Below are positions 7,853 to 17,032 of a stretch of DNA of 41,427 nt, piece after piece. The translations under genes were made by a program, and so were the position numbers. The DNA lies in assembly GCA_023475105.1 (NCBI GenBank), contig JAMCWJ010000022.1, forward strand, positions 1 to 41,427, written 5' to 3'. Within the stretch, counting starts at the first letter, position 1, and the number at the start of each line of letters is the position of its first letter. The notes under the pieces were generated by a model that had not been told where the DNA came from, did no database searches, and saw nothing but the letters and a program-made list of their open reading frames with translations. The stretch comes from Nitrospirota bacterium (GTDB taxonomy: Bacteria; Nitrospirota; Thermodesulfovibrionia; Thermodesulfovibrionales; UBA9159).

Positions 7853-7917
7853 TTGACAATAAAGAATTAATATGATTCAATTTAAGCTGATATGATCCAA
7901 ATCTCTTTCATAAGGAG
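7853..7917 (+). promoter_or_regulatory. AT-rich upstream region with 20-base direct repeats before the subtilisin gene
   Basis: TTGACA lies at 7853-7858, but no well-spaced -10 box follows it. Two near-identical decamers, TATGATTCAA (7871-7880) and TATGATCCAA (7891-7900), are spaced 20 bases start to start and so lie on nearly the same helix face. They could be alternative -10 boxes or a tandem operator. AAGGAG at 7912-7917 is the ribosome site. Confidence 0.45.
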
Positions 7918-7926
7918 AGTCTAAAT

Positions 7927-10095
7927 ATGAAGAAGGTCATTTATCTTTTGCTGGTTTTGTTTATAGCATCTTGCGGAACCGACAAGAGCGGGAGCCTTTC
8001 GACGGATGCGCCGGGACAATCGTCCGCCCTGAAGGTCTCCGCTCAGTCGATCCTCTCCGGCATGGAAAAGGGAAAATACGTGCAAGGGGAGGTCATCGTC
8101 AAGTTCAGGTCAGGCACGATCACAACCCAGTCTATGAAGACGCATCAAATAGTGGGCGCGTCGGTGATGAGGAGGTTTTCGATCGTCCCCAATCTCGAGC
8201 GCGTCAAACTTCCCTCCGGTCTTTCGGTAAGGGATGCCATAGTGCAGTACATGTCGGACCCTGCTGTCGAGTATGCGGAGCCGAATTATCTCAGGCGCAC
8301 ATCGGCGATACCGAATGATACCGATTTTGGTCAGCAGTGGGCCCTGCGCAATACGGGTCAGTTCGCGAACGGCACCGCAGGGGTGGACATAAAAGCCCCC
8401 GGAGCTTGGGACATTACGACCGGGAACCACGCTGTCATTCTCGCTGTCCTCGACACCGGGATCGACCTCAACCATACGGACCTCGTCGGAAACCGCTGGA
8501 TCAATCCGGGAGAAATTCCGAACAACGGTATTGACGACGACGGAAACGGAAAGGTGGACGACTGGGAAGGGTGGGATTTCACGACCTGCGCCCAGTTCCG
8601 CCTCGAGGACCCCTCTGACCCATCCAGCCCCCTGGTCTGTGTCTCTCCCAAGACTGAAAGCAGCAACCCTATGGATGAATACGGCCACGGGACGCACGTT
8701 TCCGGGATCATAGGCGCCGTGGGAAATAACGGCCTGGGCACTGCCGGGGTGATGTGGGGCGTCCAGATAATGCCGCTGAAGATGCTGAATAAAGACGGCC
8801 AGGGGACGACGGCCGACGAGATCGCTGCCATAGATTATGCCGTCATGATGAGGAACAGAGGGATAAATATCGTGGCGATGAACGCCAGCTTCGGAGGCAG
8901 CGATTTCTCGAGTGCTGAAAAGGATGCGATTTCACTTGCAAACACAGCAGGCCTTCTCCTTGCGGCAGCCGCAGGAAACGAGCAGACCGACAACGATCTA
9001 TCCCCGGTATTCCCGGCAAGCTTCAGCAACCCGAAATTCGGGGGGCTTGCCAATATCGTCTCCGTTGCAGCGACTGACCAGGACGACACGAGGGCATCTT
9101 TCAGCGGGTACGGCCTCAATTCGGTCCAGGTGGCGGCTCCCGGCGTCTATGTATTGAGCACCTGGCTTGCAGGAGGCTACGCTTTCGCCTCAGGCACCTC
9201 CATGGCCACTCCGCACGTATCCGGGCTTATGGGGCTGCTCTATTCTTATTACACCAATTTCACCTACACGCAGATCAGGGCGACGGCACTGAGATACGTC
9301 GATGTGCTGCCGACGCTGAGCGGCTGGATTCAGACAGGAGGAAGGATCAACGCTTACCGGGCGGTGTCCTCCCTGCTGACTCCGACCGGCCTCGGCACGA
9401 CCGTGGATTCATCATCGCAGATTACGCTGAAGTGGTCAGGGAACGCAACGGGCGAAGACGGCTACAAGATCGAACGGAAAACCGGGACGGGCGCGTTCGC
9501 ACAGATCACCACCGTACCGAGGATATCGAGGCCCGACGTCATTCCGATGCCACCGGTTCCGTATACTTATACGGACAGCGACGGCATTATCGACGGAACG
9601 CTTTATACGTATAAGGTGCGGGCGTTCAATACCATTCCCGCAGACTCCTTTTACTCCGGCGAAGCACAGGCGGTGACCCCTGTCAATCCTCCCACGGGGC
9701 TCACCGCAACCGGGGTCACGAGCACCCAGGTCAGCCTTTCGTGGACGGACAATTCCCAGACTGAAGATGGGTACAAGATAGAGCGAAAAGGAGTGGACAA
9801 CGGCTATGCACAGATAGCAGTCGTCGGACCGAACGTAACGTCGTTCACTGATTCCGGACTCGTGCCCGCTGCAAAGTACTGGTATAGGGTAAGGGCTTTC
9901 AACGGGGTTGCGGGGGATTCGCTGTATTCGAACGAGGTGGTCGTGATGACTCTCACGTCCGGGGGGCAGCCTGCCTCGAGCGGCGGCGGTGGCTGCTCGA
10001 TCGGTGCGAAGCAGAACACTCCGACCGCGGCGGCTGATTTCGCGGTGCTGCTGATGCCTTTGCTGCTTCTAGCGATTCTGAGACGCAGACGATAA
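7927..10095 (+). CDS. Secreted subtilisin-like (S8) protease lipoprotein with FN3 domains and C-terminal sorting tail
   Basis: This 722-residue surface protease begins with a signal peptide and lipobox (LFIASC, Cys ~17). Residues ~50-125 form a prodomain (YVQGEVIVKFRSG to VEYAEPNYLRR). The S8 catalytic domain (~140-480) has Asp176 (AVLDTGID), His254 (GHGTHVSG), an oxyanion Asn in AAGNEQ and Ser425 (ASGTSMATPHVSG). Two fibronectin-III domains follow (~485-585 and ~588-677), both with an EDGYKIERK motif. The end is a Gly-rich linker with Cys690 (GGGGCSIG), a hydrophobic segment (DFAVLLMPLLLLAIL) and RRRR. This tripartite tail is the pattern of C-terminal sorting signals such as MYXO-CTERM and JDVT-CTERM. 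The next gene encodes a matching intramembrane protease, so the pair probably forms a dedicated export-and-anchoring system. Having both a lipobox and a sorting tail is unusual. The ribosome site AAGGAG precedes the ATG. Confidence 0.93.
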   Translation: MKKVIYLLLVLFIASCGTDKSGSLSTDAPGQSSALKVSAQSILSGMEKGKYVQGEVIVKFRSGTITTQSMKTHQIVGASVMRRFSIVPNLERVKLPSGLSVRDAIVQYMSDPAVEYAEPNYLRRTSAIPNDTDFGQQWALRNTGQFANGTAGVDIKAPGAWDITTGNHAVILAVLDTGIDLNHTDLVGNRWINPGEIPNNGIDDDGNGKVDDWEGWDFTTCAQFRLEDPSDPSSPLVCVSPKTESSNPMDEYGHGTHVSGIIGAVGNNGLGTAGVMWGVQIMPLKMLNKDGQGTTADEIAAIDYAVMMRNRGINIVAMNASFGGSDFSSAEKDAISLANTAGLLLAAAAGNEQTDNDLSPVFPASFSNPKFGGLANIVSVAATDQDDTRASFSGYGLNSVQVAAPGVYVLSTWLAGGYAFASGTSMATPHVSGLMGLLYSYYTNFTYTQIRATALRYVDVLPTLSGWIQTGGRINAYRAVSSLLTPTGLGTTVDSSSQITLKWSGNATGEDGYKIERKTGTGAFAQITTVPRISRPDVIPMPPVPYTYTDSDGIIDGTLYTYKVRAFNTIPADSFYSGEAQAVTPVNPPTGLTATGVTSTQVSLSWTDNSQTEDGYKIERKGVDNGYAQIAVVGPNVTSFTDSGLVPAAKYWYRVRAFNGVAGDSLYSNEVVVMTLTSGGQPASSGGGGCSIGAKQNTPTAAADFAVLLMPLLLLAILRRRR

Positions 10096-10201
10096 GCGAG
10101 AGATAAAGGCCGGGCCGCATATCGGACAGAAAAAGGCATTCCATACGTATCCCGCGCTTTTTGCGCTGGTATTCGTATATCATGCCTTTTCTTTTCCCTT
10201 T

Positions 10202-10672
10202 TTGAAGTATCTGATCCCCCTTTTCCTTCTCACTGTTCCTGTGCTTCTGCAGGGACAGATACGCCTCAGATTTTCCGTCAGAGACGGTGTGACGGGGCTT
10301 CTTGCCTCTCTCGTCTTCCTCCTCCCTTTCGCGCTCTTCCTTTCCCACTCGGGGGGAAGCTTTACCCTTTTGCCCCCGGGAGCAGTTTTCTACCAGTTGC
10401 TCGGCGTCGCTTTTCCCGAAGAGGTCTATTTCAGGGGATTTCTCCAGGAAAAGACAGGCAATACATTCAGAGGACTGTTTACGGTGAGTGTCCTCTTTTC
10501 TCTCATCCATCTCCCCCGGTTCATTTTTGCCGGAGACGCGACGTCACTGCTCACGTTTTTTCCTTCGCTTGTCATGGGTTTCCTTTACCGGCGCACCTCG
10601 AACGTCCTGCCTTCCACTCTCTTTCATTTCCTTTCAAATACCGTGCTTCTCGGCTTTTGTGATATACTCTAG
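10202..10672 (+). CDS. CPBP-family glutamic intramembrane protease, probably MrtJ-like
   Basis: This is a polytopic membrane protein with the CPBP/Abi glutamic protease motifs: EEVYFRG (EExxxR) near residues 76-82, FSLIHLP (FxxxH) near 100-106, and HFLSN near 143-147. Members next to a single secreted target carrying a Gly-rich/Cys/TM/Arg tail act as sorting proteases (MrtJ in JDVT-CTERM systems, MrtC/MrtX in myxosortase systems). The target is the gene immediately upstream. From the TTG at 10202 the protein is 156 residues, short for the family. The same frame stays open upstream to about 10081 and encodes another hydrophobic segment (YPALFALVFVYHAFSFPF at 10148-10201), but it has no ATG, GTG or TTG there. 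The true start may therefore be a rare codon, or a sequence error hides it. Its stop is one base before aroC. Confidence 0.75.
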   Translation: MKYLIPLFLLTVPVLLQGQIRLRFSVRDGVTGLLASLVFLLPFALFLSHSGGSFTLLPPGAVFYQLLGVAFPEEVYFRGFLQEKTGNTFRGLFTVSVLFSLIHLPRFIFAGDATSLLTFFPSLVMGFLYRRTSNVLPSTLFHFLSNTVLLGFCDIL

Positions 10673-10673
10673 C

Positions 10674-11879
10674 ATGTCGAATCTAAGGTTTTTCACCTCG
10701 GGAGAATCGCATGGGAAGGCCCTCACGGCCGTGATCGAAGGCGTTCCTGCGAATCTCTCCCTTTCCTCCGGCGACATCGACAGCGAGCTGAAGAGGAGGC
10801 AGTCGGGGTTCGGCCGCGGCGGCAGGATGCAGATCGAATCCGACCATGCGGAGATCGTTTCCGGCGTCCGCTGGGGAAAGACGATAGGCTCTCCCGTCAC
10901 GCTCCTCATAGAAAACAGGGACCACAAAAACTGGGCCGAAGGCATGTCTGCCGACGCACGGTTCCAGGAGTCGATCCCTGCCGTGACGAGGCCCCGGCCC
11001 GGACATGCCGATCTGGCCGGCGCCATAAAATATCGTCAGCATGACCTGAGGAACATCCTGGAGCGTTCAAGCGCACGGGAAACAGCGGCAAGGGTGGCCC
11101 TCGGTGCAGTCGGGAAGAGGTTTCTCTCGGAGTTCGGCATCGGGGTGGGAAGCTATGTCGCCCGGATAGGGAGCGTGCGAAGTCCGGAAAACAGAGCGCA
11201 AGTTTCTGAAGAGGAGCTTTCCGAGATGCTCCGCAGGGCAGAGGCTTCGCCTGTGAGATGTCCCGATGAAGCGTCCTCTCGGGCGATGGTCGGCCTCATA
11301 GAAGAGGCGATGAAACAAGGGAATTCCCTCGGCGGTGTCTTCGAAATCTTTGTGACCGGACTTCCTCCCGGGCTGGGAAGCCATGTCCAGTGGGACAGGA
11401 AGCTCGACGGCAGGCTTGCACAGGCGCTGATGTCGATCCAGGCGATCAAGGCCGTCGAAATCGGTCTCGGCTTCGCCCTGACGGGCAGCTTCGGCTCGGA
11501 AGTGATGGACGAAATCTTCTACGGACCGGCAAAGGGCACGGAGCGGGGAGCAGGAGGCGGGTTTTACCGGAAGACGAACAACGCGGGCGGCATCGAAGGC
11601 GGCATGACGAACGGGATGCCCCTGATCATCAGGGCCGGCATGAAGCCGATACCGACGCTGAAAAAGCCGCTCAGCTCCGTCGACATCGTCACGAAAGAGC
11701 CTTTTGAAGCGGCGTATGAACGCTCGGACGTCTGCGCAGTGCCCGCGGCAGCGGTGGTCGGGGAGGCGATGGCCGCCCTTATCGTCGCCGCTGCGTTTCT
11801 CGAAAAGTTCGGCGGCGATCATATGGAAGAGGTGAGGGGAAATTACCGGTCCTATCAGGAATACGTGAAGAGCTTCTGA
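10674..11879 (+). CDS. aroC: Chorismate synthase
   Basis: This 401-residue enzyme converts 5-enolpyruvylshikimate 3-phosphate to chorismate with reduced FMN, the last common step of aromatic biosynthesis. Family signatures are clear: GESHGKAL near the start, [38 protein letters not shown], then [14 protein letters not shown]. The frame is open further upstream, but the ATG at 10674 gives the canonical N-terminus ([14 protein letters not shown]). It starts one base after the stop of the upstream protease gene, so the two may be co-transcribed. aroK and aroB follow. A 149-base spacer after aroC shows no feature. Confidence 0.97.
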   Translation: MSNLRFFTSGESHGKALTAVIEGVPANLSLSSGDIDSELKRRQSGFGRGGRMQIESDHAEIVSGVRWGKTIGSPVTLLIENRDHKNWAEGMSADARFQESIPAVTRPRPGHADLAGAIKYRQHDLRNILERSSARETAARVALGAVGKRFLSEFGIGVGSYVARIGSVRSPENRAQVSEEELSEMLRRAEASPVRCPDEASSRAMVGLIEEAMKQGNSLGGVFEIFVTGLPPGLGSHVQWDRKLDGRLAQALMSIQAIKAVEIGLGFALTGSFGSEVMDEIFYGPAKGTERGAGGGFYRKTNNAGGIEGGMTNGMPLIIRAGMKPIPTLKKPLSSVDIVTKEPFEAAYERSDVCAVPAAAVVGEAMAALIVAAAFLEKFGGDHMEEVRGNYRSYQEYVKSF

Positions 11880-12028
11880 GGAAGTCTGCCGGTCAATAAC
11901 AATGAAGGCGCAAATAGATGTCAGTCCCGCAATCCGTGGGAGGGCGGACTCGATGACAAACAAAAATCCGTCAAACATGCGGTTTTCTTAGTATCGGGTT
12001 TCTTCCGGGATAGGAGAGATGCCTTATT

Positions 12029-12538
12029 ATGAGGAACATCGTTCTTACAGGTTTCATGGGAACAGGGAAAACAGAGGTCGGAAGGGAGCTTTCGCACATC
12101 CTGGGGTGGAGCATGATCGATGTGGACGAGGAGATCGTGAAGGCGAGGAAGATGACGATAAATGAGATATTCGGTAAACTCGGAGAAGCCGCATTCCGCG
12201 ACATCGAGACAGAGATGATAAAGAAGATTTCCGAAAGGAGAAATGTGATTATTTCGACGGGAGGAGGGGCGGTGCTGCGGCAGGAGAACATGGACGTCCT
12301 CAGGCAAAAGGGTGTGATCGTTTGCCTCCGGGCGGAAGCGGGTACGATCCTCAGGAGGACGAGCTCCGACAACGAGCGGCCGCTCCTTCAAACGGGCGAT
12401 CCCCTTGCGCGGATCAAAGAGCTGCTCGAAATCAGGCGGCCGTTTTATGAGGGAGCGGATATCATACTCGATACCGACGAAAAATCGCCCCTCCATGTCG
12501 CAGAGGAGATACTCGAGAGGATCGGATGGAAGAGATAA
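12029..12538 (+). CDS. aroK: Shikimate kinase
   Basis: This 169-residue cytoplasmic kinase phosphorylates shikimate at the 3-hydroxyl using ATP. It has the Walker A loop GFMGTGKT at residues 8-15, the shikimate-binding DVDEEI and STGGGAVLR segments, and the lid region NERPLL. The size is normal. It overlaps aroB by 13 bases, so the two consecutive pathway genes are tightly coupled. Confidence 0.96.
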   Translation: MRNIVLTGFMGTGKTEVGRELSHILGWSMIDVDEEIVKARKMTINEIFGKLGEAAFRDIETEMIKKISERRNVIISTGGGAVLRQENMDVLRQKGVIVCLRAEAGTILRRTSSDNERPLLQTGDPLARIKELLEIRRPFYEGADIILDTDEKSPLHVAEEILERIGWKR

Positions 12539-13602
12539 GGGTCGAACTCGGAGACAGGAGCTATGGCATATTCATCGGGGCTGACATCCTCGGCGGCTTC
12601 GGCAGGAAGCTGAGAGATTTTCCGTTCAGCCGTATCGCGGTCATCAGCAATCCCACGGTCTATGCCCTTTACGGGGACGCCATATCGGATTCCCTGAAGG
12701 GAGTCGGCCGTGAAGCGTCGGTTATCGTCATGCCCGACGGCGAGGAGTACAAAGAGTTCCTGTGGGCCTATTATCTCTATGGCGAGCTCCTCAAGCAGAA
12801 GCTGGACAGGTCGTCGGCGATCGTCGCGCTCGGCGGAGGCGTCATTGGCGACATTGCGGGCTTTGTCGCTTCCACATACATGAGGGGAATCTCTTTGGTC
12901 CAGGTCCCTACGACGCTTCTTGCGCAGGTGGACAGCTCCGTGGGGGGGAAAACAGGAGTGAATCATCCCCTCGGGAAGAATATGATAGGCACCTTCTATC
13001 AGCCGAGGTTCGTATGGGCGGACGTCGACACGCTCAGGACGCTTCCGCGGCGTGAATTCCTCGCGGGGATGGCAGAGGTGATCAAATACGGCGTCATCTG
13101 GGACGAGGAGTTCCTTCGTTTCCTCGAAGAGGAGAAAGGAAAGATCCTCGATCTCGACGCGGAAGCGGTGGCGCGTATCATTAAACGCTCCTGCGAAATC
13201 AAGGCGGAGGTCGTCTCGAGAGATGAGAGAGAGAGCGGGGTGAGGGCGATTCTCAATTACGGGCATACCGTCGGACACGCGCTCGAAACGATGACCGGCT
13301 ACACGTCCTACCTCCACGGCGAGGCAGTCGCCATCGGCATGTGCGTCGAGGCGAGACTTTCCGTCCTCACAGGCCTGATGGGGGAGAGAGATGCGGACAG
13401 GGTCTGTTCCCTCATCGAGGCATACGGTCTTCCTGTCGAGATGCCGTCCGGAGTCAATGCGGAGAGGATCCTTTCCCTGATGCGGCTCGACAAGAAGGCC
13501 GTGGCGGGAAGGCTGAAATTCGTCCTTCCGGAAAGAATAGGTTCCGTCAAGATCAGGGAAGTTGCCGACACGGGAAAGATCTCCGAAGCCCTCGGGGTGT
13601 GA
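12526..13602 (+). CDS. aroB: 3-dehydroquinate synthase
   Basis: This 358-residue NAD- and metal-dependent enzyme converts DAHP to 3-dehydroquinate, the second shikimate-pathway step. Diagnostic segments are ALGGGVIGDIAGFVASTYMR, VPTTLLAQVDSSVGGKTGVN, the metal/substrate region EVIKYG, and the C-terminal NYGHTVGHALE and HGEAVAIGM histidines. The start overlaps the end of aroK. bioB begins four bases after the stop. With aroC and aroK nearby, the window holds three shikimate-pathway genes in a row. Confidence 0.97.
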   Translation: MEEIRVELGDRSYGIFIGADILGGFGRKLRDFPFSRIAVISNPTVYALYGDAISDSLKGVGREASVIVMPDGEEYKEFLWAYYLYGELLKQKLDRSSAIVALGGGVIGDIAGFVASTYMRGISLVQVPTTLLAQVDSSVGGKTGVNHPLGKNMIGTFYQPRFVWADVDTLRTLPRREFLAGMAEVIKYGVIWDEEFLRFLEEEKGKILDLDAEAVARIIKRSCEIKAEVVSRDERESGVRAILNYGHTVGHALETMTGYTSYLHGEAVAIGMCVEARLSVLTGLMGERDADRVCSLIEAYGLPVEMPSGVNAERILSLMRLDKKAVAGRLKFVLPERIGSVKIREVADTGKISEALGV

Positions 13603-13605
13603 AGG

Positions 13606-14565
13606 ATGAAGGGACTTGCGGCAAGGATATCGGCCGGCGAACTGATTTCTAGGGCAGAGGCCTCCGCCATCGCATCCGTTCAGGGCGGCGTACTCTTCCA
13701 TCTCTTCGCCGCCGCAAACGACATCCGCGAGAAGCTCCGACAGGGCAAGGCGGAGCTCTGTGCGATCATAAACGCCAAGTCCGGAGGATGCTCGGAAGAC
13801 TGCTCCTATTGCTCCCAATCGGTGAAAAGCAGGGCCGGGATTCCGGCCTATCCCCTCATCGGGGAAGATGCGGTCATCGAAAAGGCCCTCGAAGCAAAGG
13901 AGGCGGGGGTCAAGAGGTTCTGTATCGTGACGAGCGGGAGAAAAGCGGGGAAAAGGGAACTCGGGAGAATCGCGTCGATGATCGGCAGGATTCGCGACAC
14001 CGGTCTTCTTCCATGCGCTACGCTCGGACTTCTGAAAAAGGACGAGCTCGCGATGCTCAAAGAGAGCGGGCTCGAGCGGTATCACCACAATCTCGAGACC
14101 TCGCGGGAGTTTTTCCCTTCCCTCTGCTCTACCCATACCTATGCCGATAAACTGAAGACGATCGAGGCCGCGCTCGCGACCGGTCTCTCCGTATGCTCCG
14201 GGGGCATATTCGGGACCGGCGAATCCTGGCATGACAGAATCGAGATGGCATTTGTATTGAGAGATCTGGGCATCGACTCTGTTCCGCTGAACTTTCTGAT
14301 CCCGGTGGAGGGAACGCCGCTTGGAAAAAGAGAGCCCCTTCATCCATTCGAGGCCTTGCAGATCATCAGCCTGTACCGGTTCATTCTGCCGGATAAGCAG
14401 ATACGGGTCTGCGGAGGGAGAAGGCAGGTGCTCGGGGAATTCAACTCGATGGTTTTTATGGCGGGGGCCGATTGCCTCCTCACCGGCAACTACCTCACCA
14501 CAACGGGAACGCCCTACGACGAAGACCTGGGGTTGCTCAGGCAGTACGGACTTCAGCCGGAATAG
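13606..14565 (+). CDS. bioB: Biotin synthase (radical SAM)
   Basis: This 319-residue radical SAM enzyme inserts sulfur into dethiobiotin. The SAM-cluster motif is CSEDCSYCSQS (CxxxCxxC) near residues 62-69. Other BioB signatures are YHHNLETS, GGIFGTGES, PLNFLIPVEGTPL and the C-terminal AGADCLLTGNYLTT. The start lies directly behind aroB, with a purine-rich AAGG before the ATG, so it belongs to the aro transcription unit although it works in another pathway. No other biotin genes are visible nearby. Confidence 0.95.
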   Translation: MKGLAARISAGELISRAEASAIASVQGGVLFHLFAAANDIREKLRQGKAELCAIINAKSGGCSEDCSYCSQSVKSRAGIPAYPLIGEDAVIEKALEAKEAGVKRFCIVTSGRKAGKRELGRIASMIGRIRDTGLLPCATLGLLKKDELAMLKESGLERYHHNLETSREFFPSLCSTHTYADKLKTIEAALATGLSVCSGGIFGTGESWHDRIEMAFVLRDLGIDSVPLNFLIPVEGTPLGKREPLHPFEALQIISLYRFILPDKQIRVCGGRRQVLGEFNSMVFMAGADCLLTGNYLTTTGTPYDEDLGLLRQYGLQPE

Positions 14566-14601
14566 CGGCTGAACGTAAGAACCGAACGCATTCTTCCTTC
14601 C

Positions 14602-14631
14602 TGGACAGACGACCGGCGCTTCGGGTATTAT
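14602..14631 (+). promoter_or_regulatory. Candidate promoter for tilS
   Basis: TGGACA (14602-14607) and TATTAT (14626-14631) are 18 bases apart and match sigma-70-type boxes. Transcription would begin about nine bases before the tilS ATG, giving a very short leader; no clear Shine-Dalgarno site is visible. Confidence 0.4.
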
Positions 14632-14646
14632 CTTCGAAAGACCCCC

Positions 14647-16038
14647 ATGGACCAAAAACAAAACAGACTTCTCGAAAAAGCTAAAGCGACGATAGCAAAA
14701 TACTCGATGCTCGCCCGTGGAGAAACGGTGCTGGTCGGTCTCTCGGGCGGTCCGGACTCCGTCTGTCTTCTCCATGTCCTGAATCTTCTCAGAGAGGAAC
14801 TCAACCTCAGGCTTCACGCATTGTATGTGGACCACGGCCTGAGACCGGAAGAAACACCTGCCGAAGTCGCGTTCTCGGAGAACCTCTGTGAGGGCTTGAC
14901 CATACCCTTTGTTGCGAAGGCGGTCGAGGTGAAGAGCTATGCTCAGGAACAGGCCATGAACATACAAGAGGCGGCAAGGGAGTTGAGATATCGGGTATTC
15001 GATGCGGTTTTCGCGGAGACCGGCTCCGACAGGCTTGCGCTCGGACACAATGCGGACGACCAGATAGAGACGTTTTTCATGCGGTTCCTCAGGGGCGCGG
15101 GTCCGAAGGGCCTCTCGGGAATACCGCCGGTACGGGCGAGGATCATCCGGCCGCTGATAGAGATCGAAAGGCGCGAGATTCAGGAGTTTCTCGATGAACT
15201 GGGGGCGGGTTACCTGATCGATTCTTCGAACCTCAAGGAGAAGTATCTCAGGAACAGGCTCAGACTTTTGGTCGTTCCGGAGCTCCGGAAGACGAATCCG
15301 AATATCACGGGGACCGTGGCCAGGACGATGGACATTCTGAGAGAAGAGGAGAAGTACTTCGACCTCATCGTAACGAAGACGCTTATGAAGCTGATATGCA
15401 AGAAGACAGACCTCCGTATAGACCTGTTTCTCATGCCGCTGGAGGCGATGGACACGGTAATCCTGAGGCGAGTTTTGCGAAGGGCGGTCGATGAGACGAA
15501 GGGCCTCCGGGGTATGGCGTTCCTCCATATTGAAGAGATCATAGGACTGATCCGCAGGGGCAGGCCCGGAGACAGGCTCCATCTTCCAAAGGGACTGAGG
15601 GTGATAAAGAATTATTCGACTCTTGAGATGACCTCGGAGAGCCTTGTGAGGATGGGGACTGTTGTCCTGAGGCTTCCCGGTGAGGCCGTCCTGCGGGATG
15701 TCGGGGCCGTCATAACCGGAAGCATTGAGGACGAGGTGGAAGGATACGGGGACGGCAAGACGCGCGCAGTCTTCGACGCGGACAAGACAGGGACCGGACT
15801 CACGGTCCGTGCGAGGGAGCGAGGCGATCTCTTTTATCCGCTGGGCTTGGGGAAAAGGAAGAAACTCCAGGATTTCTTCGTGGACGAAAAGGTACCGAGA
15901 GACGAGCGGGATGCGGTGGCTCTGGTCGTCTCCGGCAGCGACATCGTCTGGGTCGCAGGGTATAGGGGGGACGACAGGTTCAAGGTGACTGGGGAGACGA
16001 AAAACTTTTTGAAACTCGAATATAGGAAAACACGGTGA
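14647..16038 (+). CDS. tilS: tRNA(Ile)-lysidine synthetase
   Basis: This 463-residue enzyme attaches lysine to C34 of tRNA-Ile(CAU), changing its decoding from AUG to AUA; it is essential. The N-terminal N-type ATP-pyrophosphatase has the P-loop SGGPDSVCLLH near residues 34-44, followed by YVDHGLRPEE, LALGHNADDQIETFFMR and the RPLIEIERREI segment. The C-terminal ~100 residues (LTVRARERGDLFYPLG to FKVTGETKNFLKLE) form the TilS C-terminal domain. Length is normal. It is convergent with the amidase gene, with only nine bases between the stops. Confidence 0.95.
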   Translation: MDQKQNRLLEKAKATIAKYSMLARGETVLVGLSGGPDSVCLLHVLNLLREELNLRLHALYVDHGLRPEETPAEVAFSENLCEGLTIPFVAKAVEVKSYAQEQAMNIQEAARELRYRVFDAVFAETGSDRLALGHNADDQIETFFMRFLRGAGPKGLSGIPPVRARIIRPLIEIERREIQEFLDELGAGYLIDSSNLKEKYLRNRLRLLVVPELRKTNPNITGTVARTMDILREEEKYFDLIVTKTLMKLICKKTDLRIDLFLMPLEAMDTVILRRVLRRAVDETKGLRGMAFLHIEEIIGLIRRGRPGDRLHLPKGLRVIKNYSTLEMTSESLVRMGTVVLRLPGEAVLRDVGAVITGSIEDEVEGYGDGKTRAVFDADKTGTGLTVRARERGDLFYPLGLGKRKKLQDFFVDEKVPRDERDAVALVVSGSDIVWVAGYRGDDRFKVTGETKNFLKLEYRKTR

Positions 16039-16047
16039 GGATTACGG

Positions 16048-16863
16048 TCATCGCGGATTCTCCAGTCCATAGATATCGGGTCTCCTGTCGGAGAGGACCT
16101 TCATTGCTTTCCTCACCTCGTCGACCCGGTCGATATCGATCGTAGCGGTCAGCAGCATTTCCTCTGTCTCTCCCGCCTCGACTACTGTTTTCCCCCAGGG
16201 GTCGATAATTACGGAGTCTCCGAAATAGGTGACGGCGCCGTCGGGACCAAAATCCTCACTGCCGACCCGGTTCGTCCCGATAATGAACATCTGGTTTTCG
16301 ATCGCGCGGGCACGCACGAGCACCTTCCAGTGTTCGAGACGCGGGTAAGGAAAGGCCATCGGGGACAATACCAGCCCTGCTCCCTTCAACGCGTAGGTCC
16401 GGAAAAGCTCCGGGAAGCGAATGTCATAACAAATTGCGAGCCCGATACGTCCCCACGGCGTATCAACAACGGTCAGGGACCGACCGGGCGCCATATGGTT
16501 GTGCTCGTGGAGCAGGCTGAACAGGTGGGTCTTCCGGTATGTCCCGGCCCGCTCGCCCCTTGCGTCGAACAGGACGGAAGTGTTTGCAGCCCTTCCTTCT
16601 TCATCGGGGGCGAGCAGAGAGCCGTTGATCCAGATTCTGTAACGGTTCGCCAGGTCGGCGACCCGGTCGATCACCTTTTCCTGTTCGGACAGCATGCGTT
16701 CATTATTGGCCCAGTCGAAGCCCGTGGTCCACATCTCGGGGAAACAGATCATATCGCTTCCCCTCCGTGCGGCCTCGGCGATGAGAGCCTCAGCCTTTCG
16801 AAGGTTCTCCTCCGGCCGCGAGACAGCGACATCGATCTGCGCGATTGAAACGGTAAGGTTCAT
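16048..16863 (-). CDS. Carbon-nitrogen hydrolase (nitrilase superfamily, omega-amidase-like)
   Basis: This 271-residue cytoplasmic hydrolase has the Glu-Lys-Cys triad of the nitrilase superfamily: Glu in CFPEMWTTG (residue ~43), Lys in [10 protein letters not shown] (~115) and Cys in [12 protein letters not shown] (~150). The size and the short substrate-loop sequence ([13 protein letters not shown]) resemble omega-amidase/Nit2-type enzymes that hydrolyse alpha-ketoglutaramate-like amides. The exact substrate cannot be read from the sequence. The gene is divergent from gltX and convergent with tilS, so it is probably a single-gene transcript. Confidence 0.88.
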   Translation of the reverse strand: MNLTVSIAQIDVAVSRPEENLRKAEALIAEAARRGSDMICFPEMWTTGFDWANNERMLSEQEKVIDRVADLANRYRIWINGSLLAPDEEGRAANTSVLFDARGERAGTYRKTHLFSLLHEHNHMAPGRSLTVVDTPWGRIGLAICYDIRFPELFRTYALKGAGLVLSPMAFPYPRLEHWKVLVRARAIENQMFIIGTNRVGSEDFGPDGAVTYFGDSVIIDPWGKTVVEAGETEEMLLTATIDIDRVDEVRKAMKVLSDRRPDIYGLENPR

Positions 16864-17032
16864 ATATCCGGCTGATTATAGTGCCGCAAAAGCAGGGGTG
16901 TCAAGGAAGAAGCCCAAGGACCTGCAGAAGCGGAGGTGCGACAACGCGGGAAGAACCGCTCCTTGTGAGGGTGGGTATTCACGCTCTTTTTCGTGTAAAA
17001 TAAAACACTGTGCATGTGAGGAGGAGAAGATA

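Noticed and set aside
12445-15582. Very long minus-strand open frame (1045 codons) opposite aroB, bioB and tilS
   Set aside because: It is the antisense shadow of three certain genes with strong G/C third-position bias, and its translation has no recognisable domain.
16694-17032. N-terminal extension of gltX by 113 residues
   Set aside because: It overlaps the divergent amidase gene; the ATG at 17033 has a strong ribosome site and the HIGH motif follows at the normal distance.
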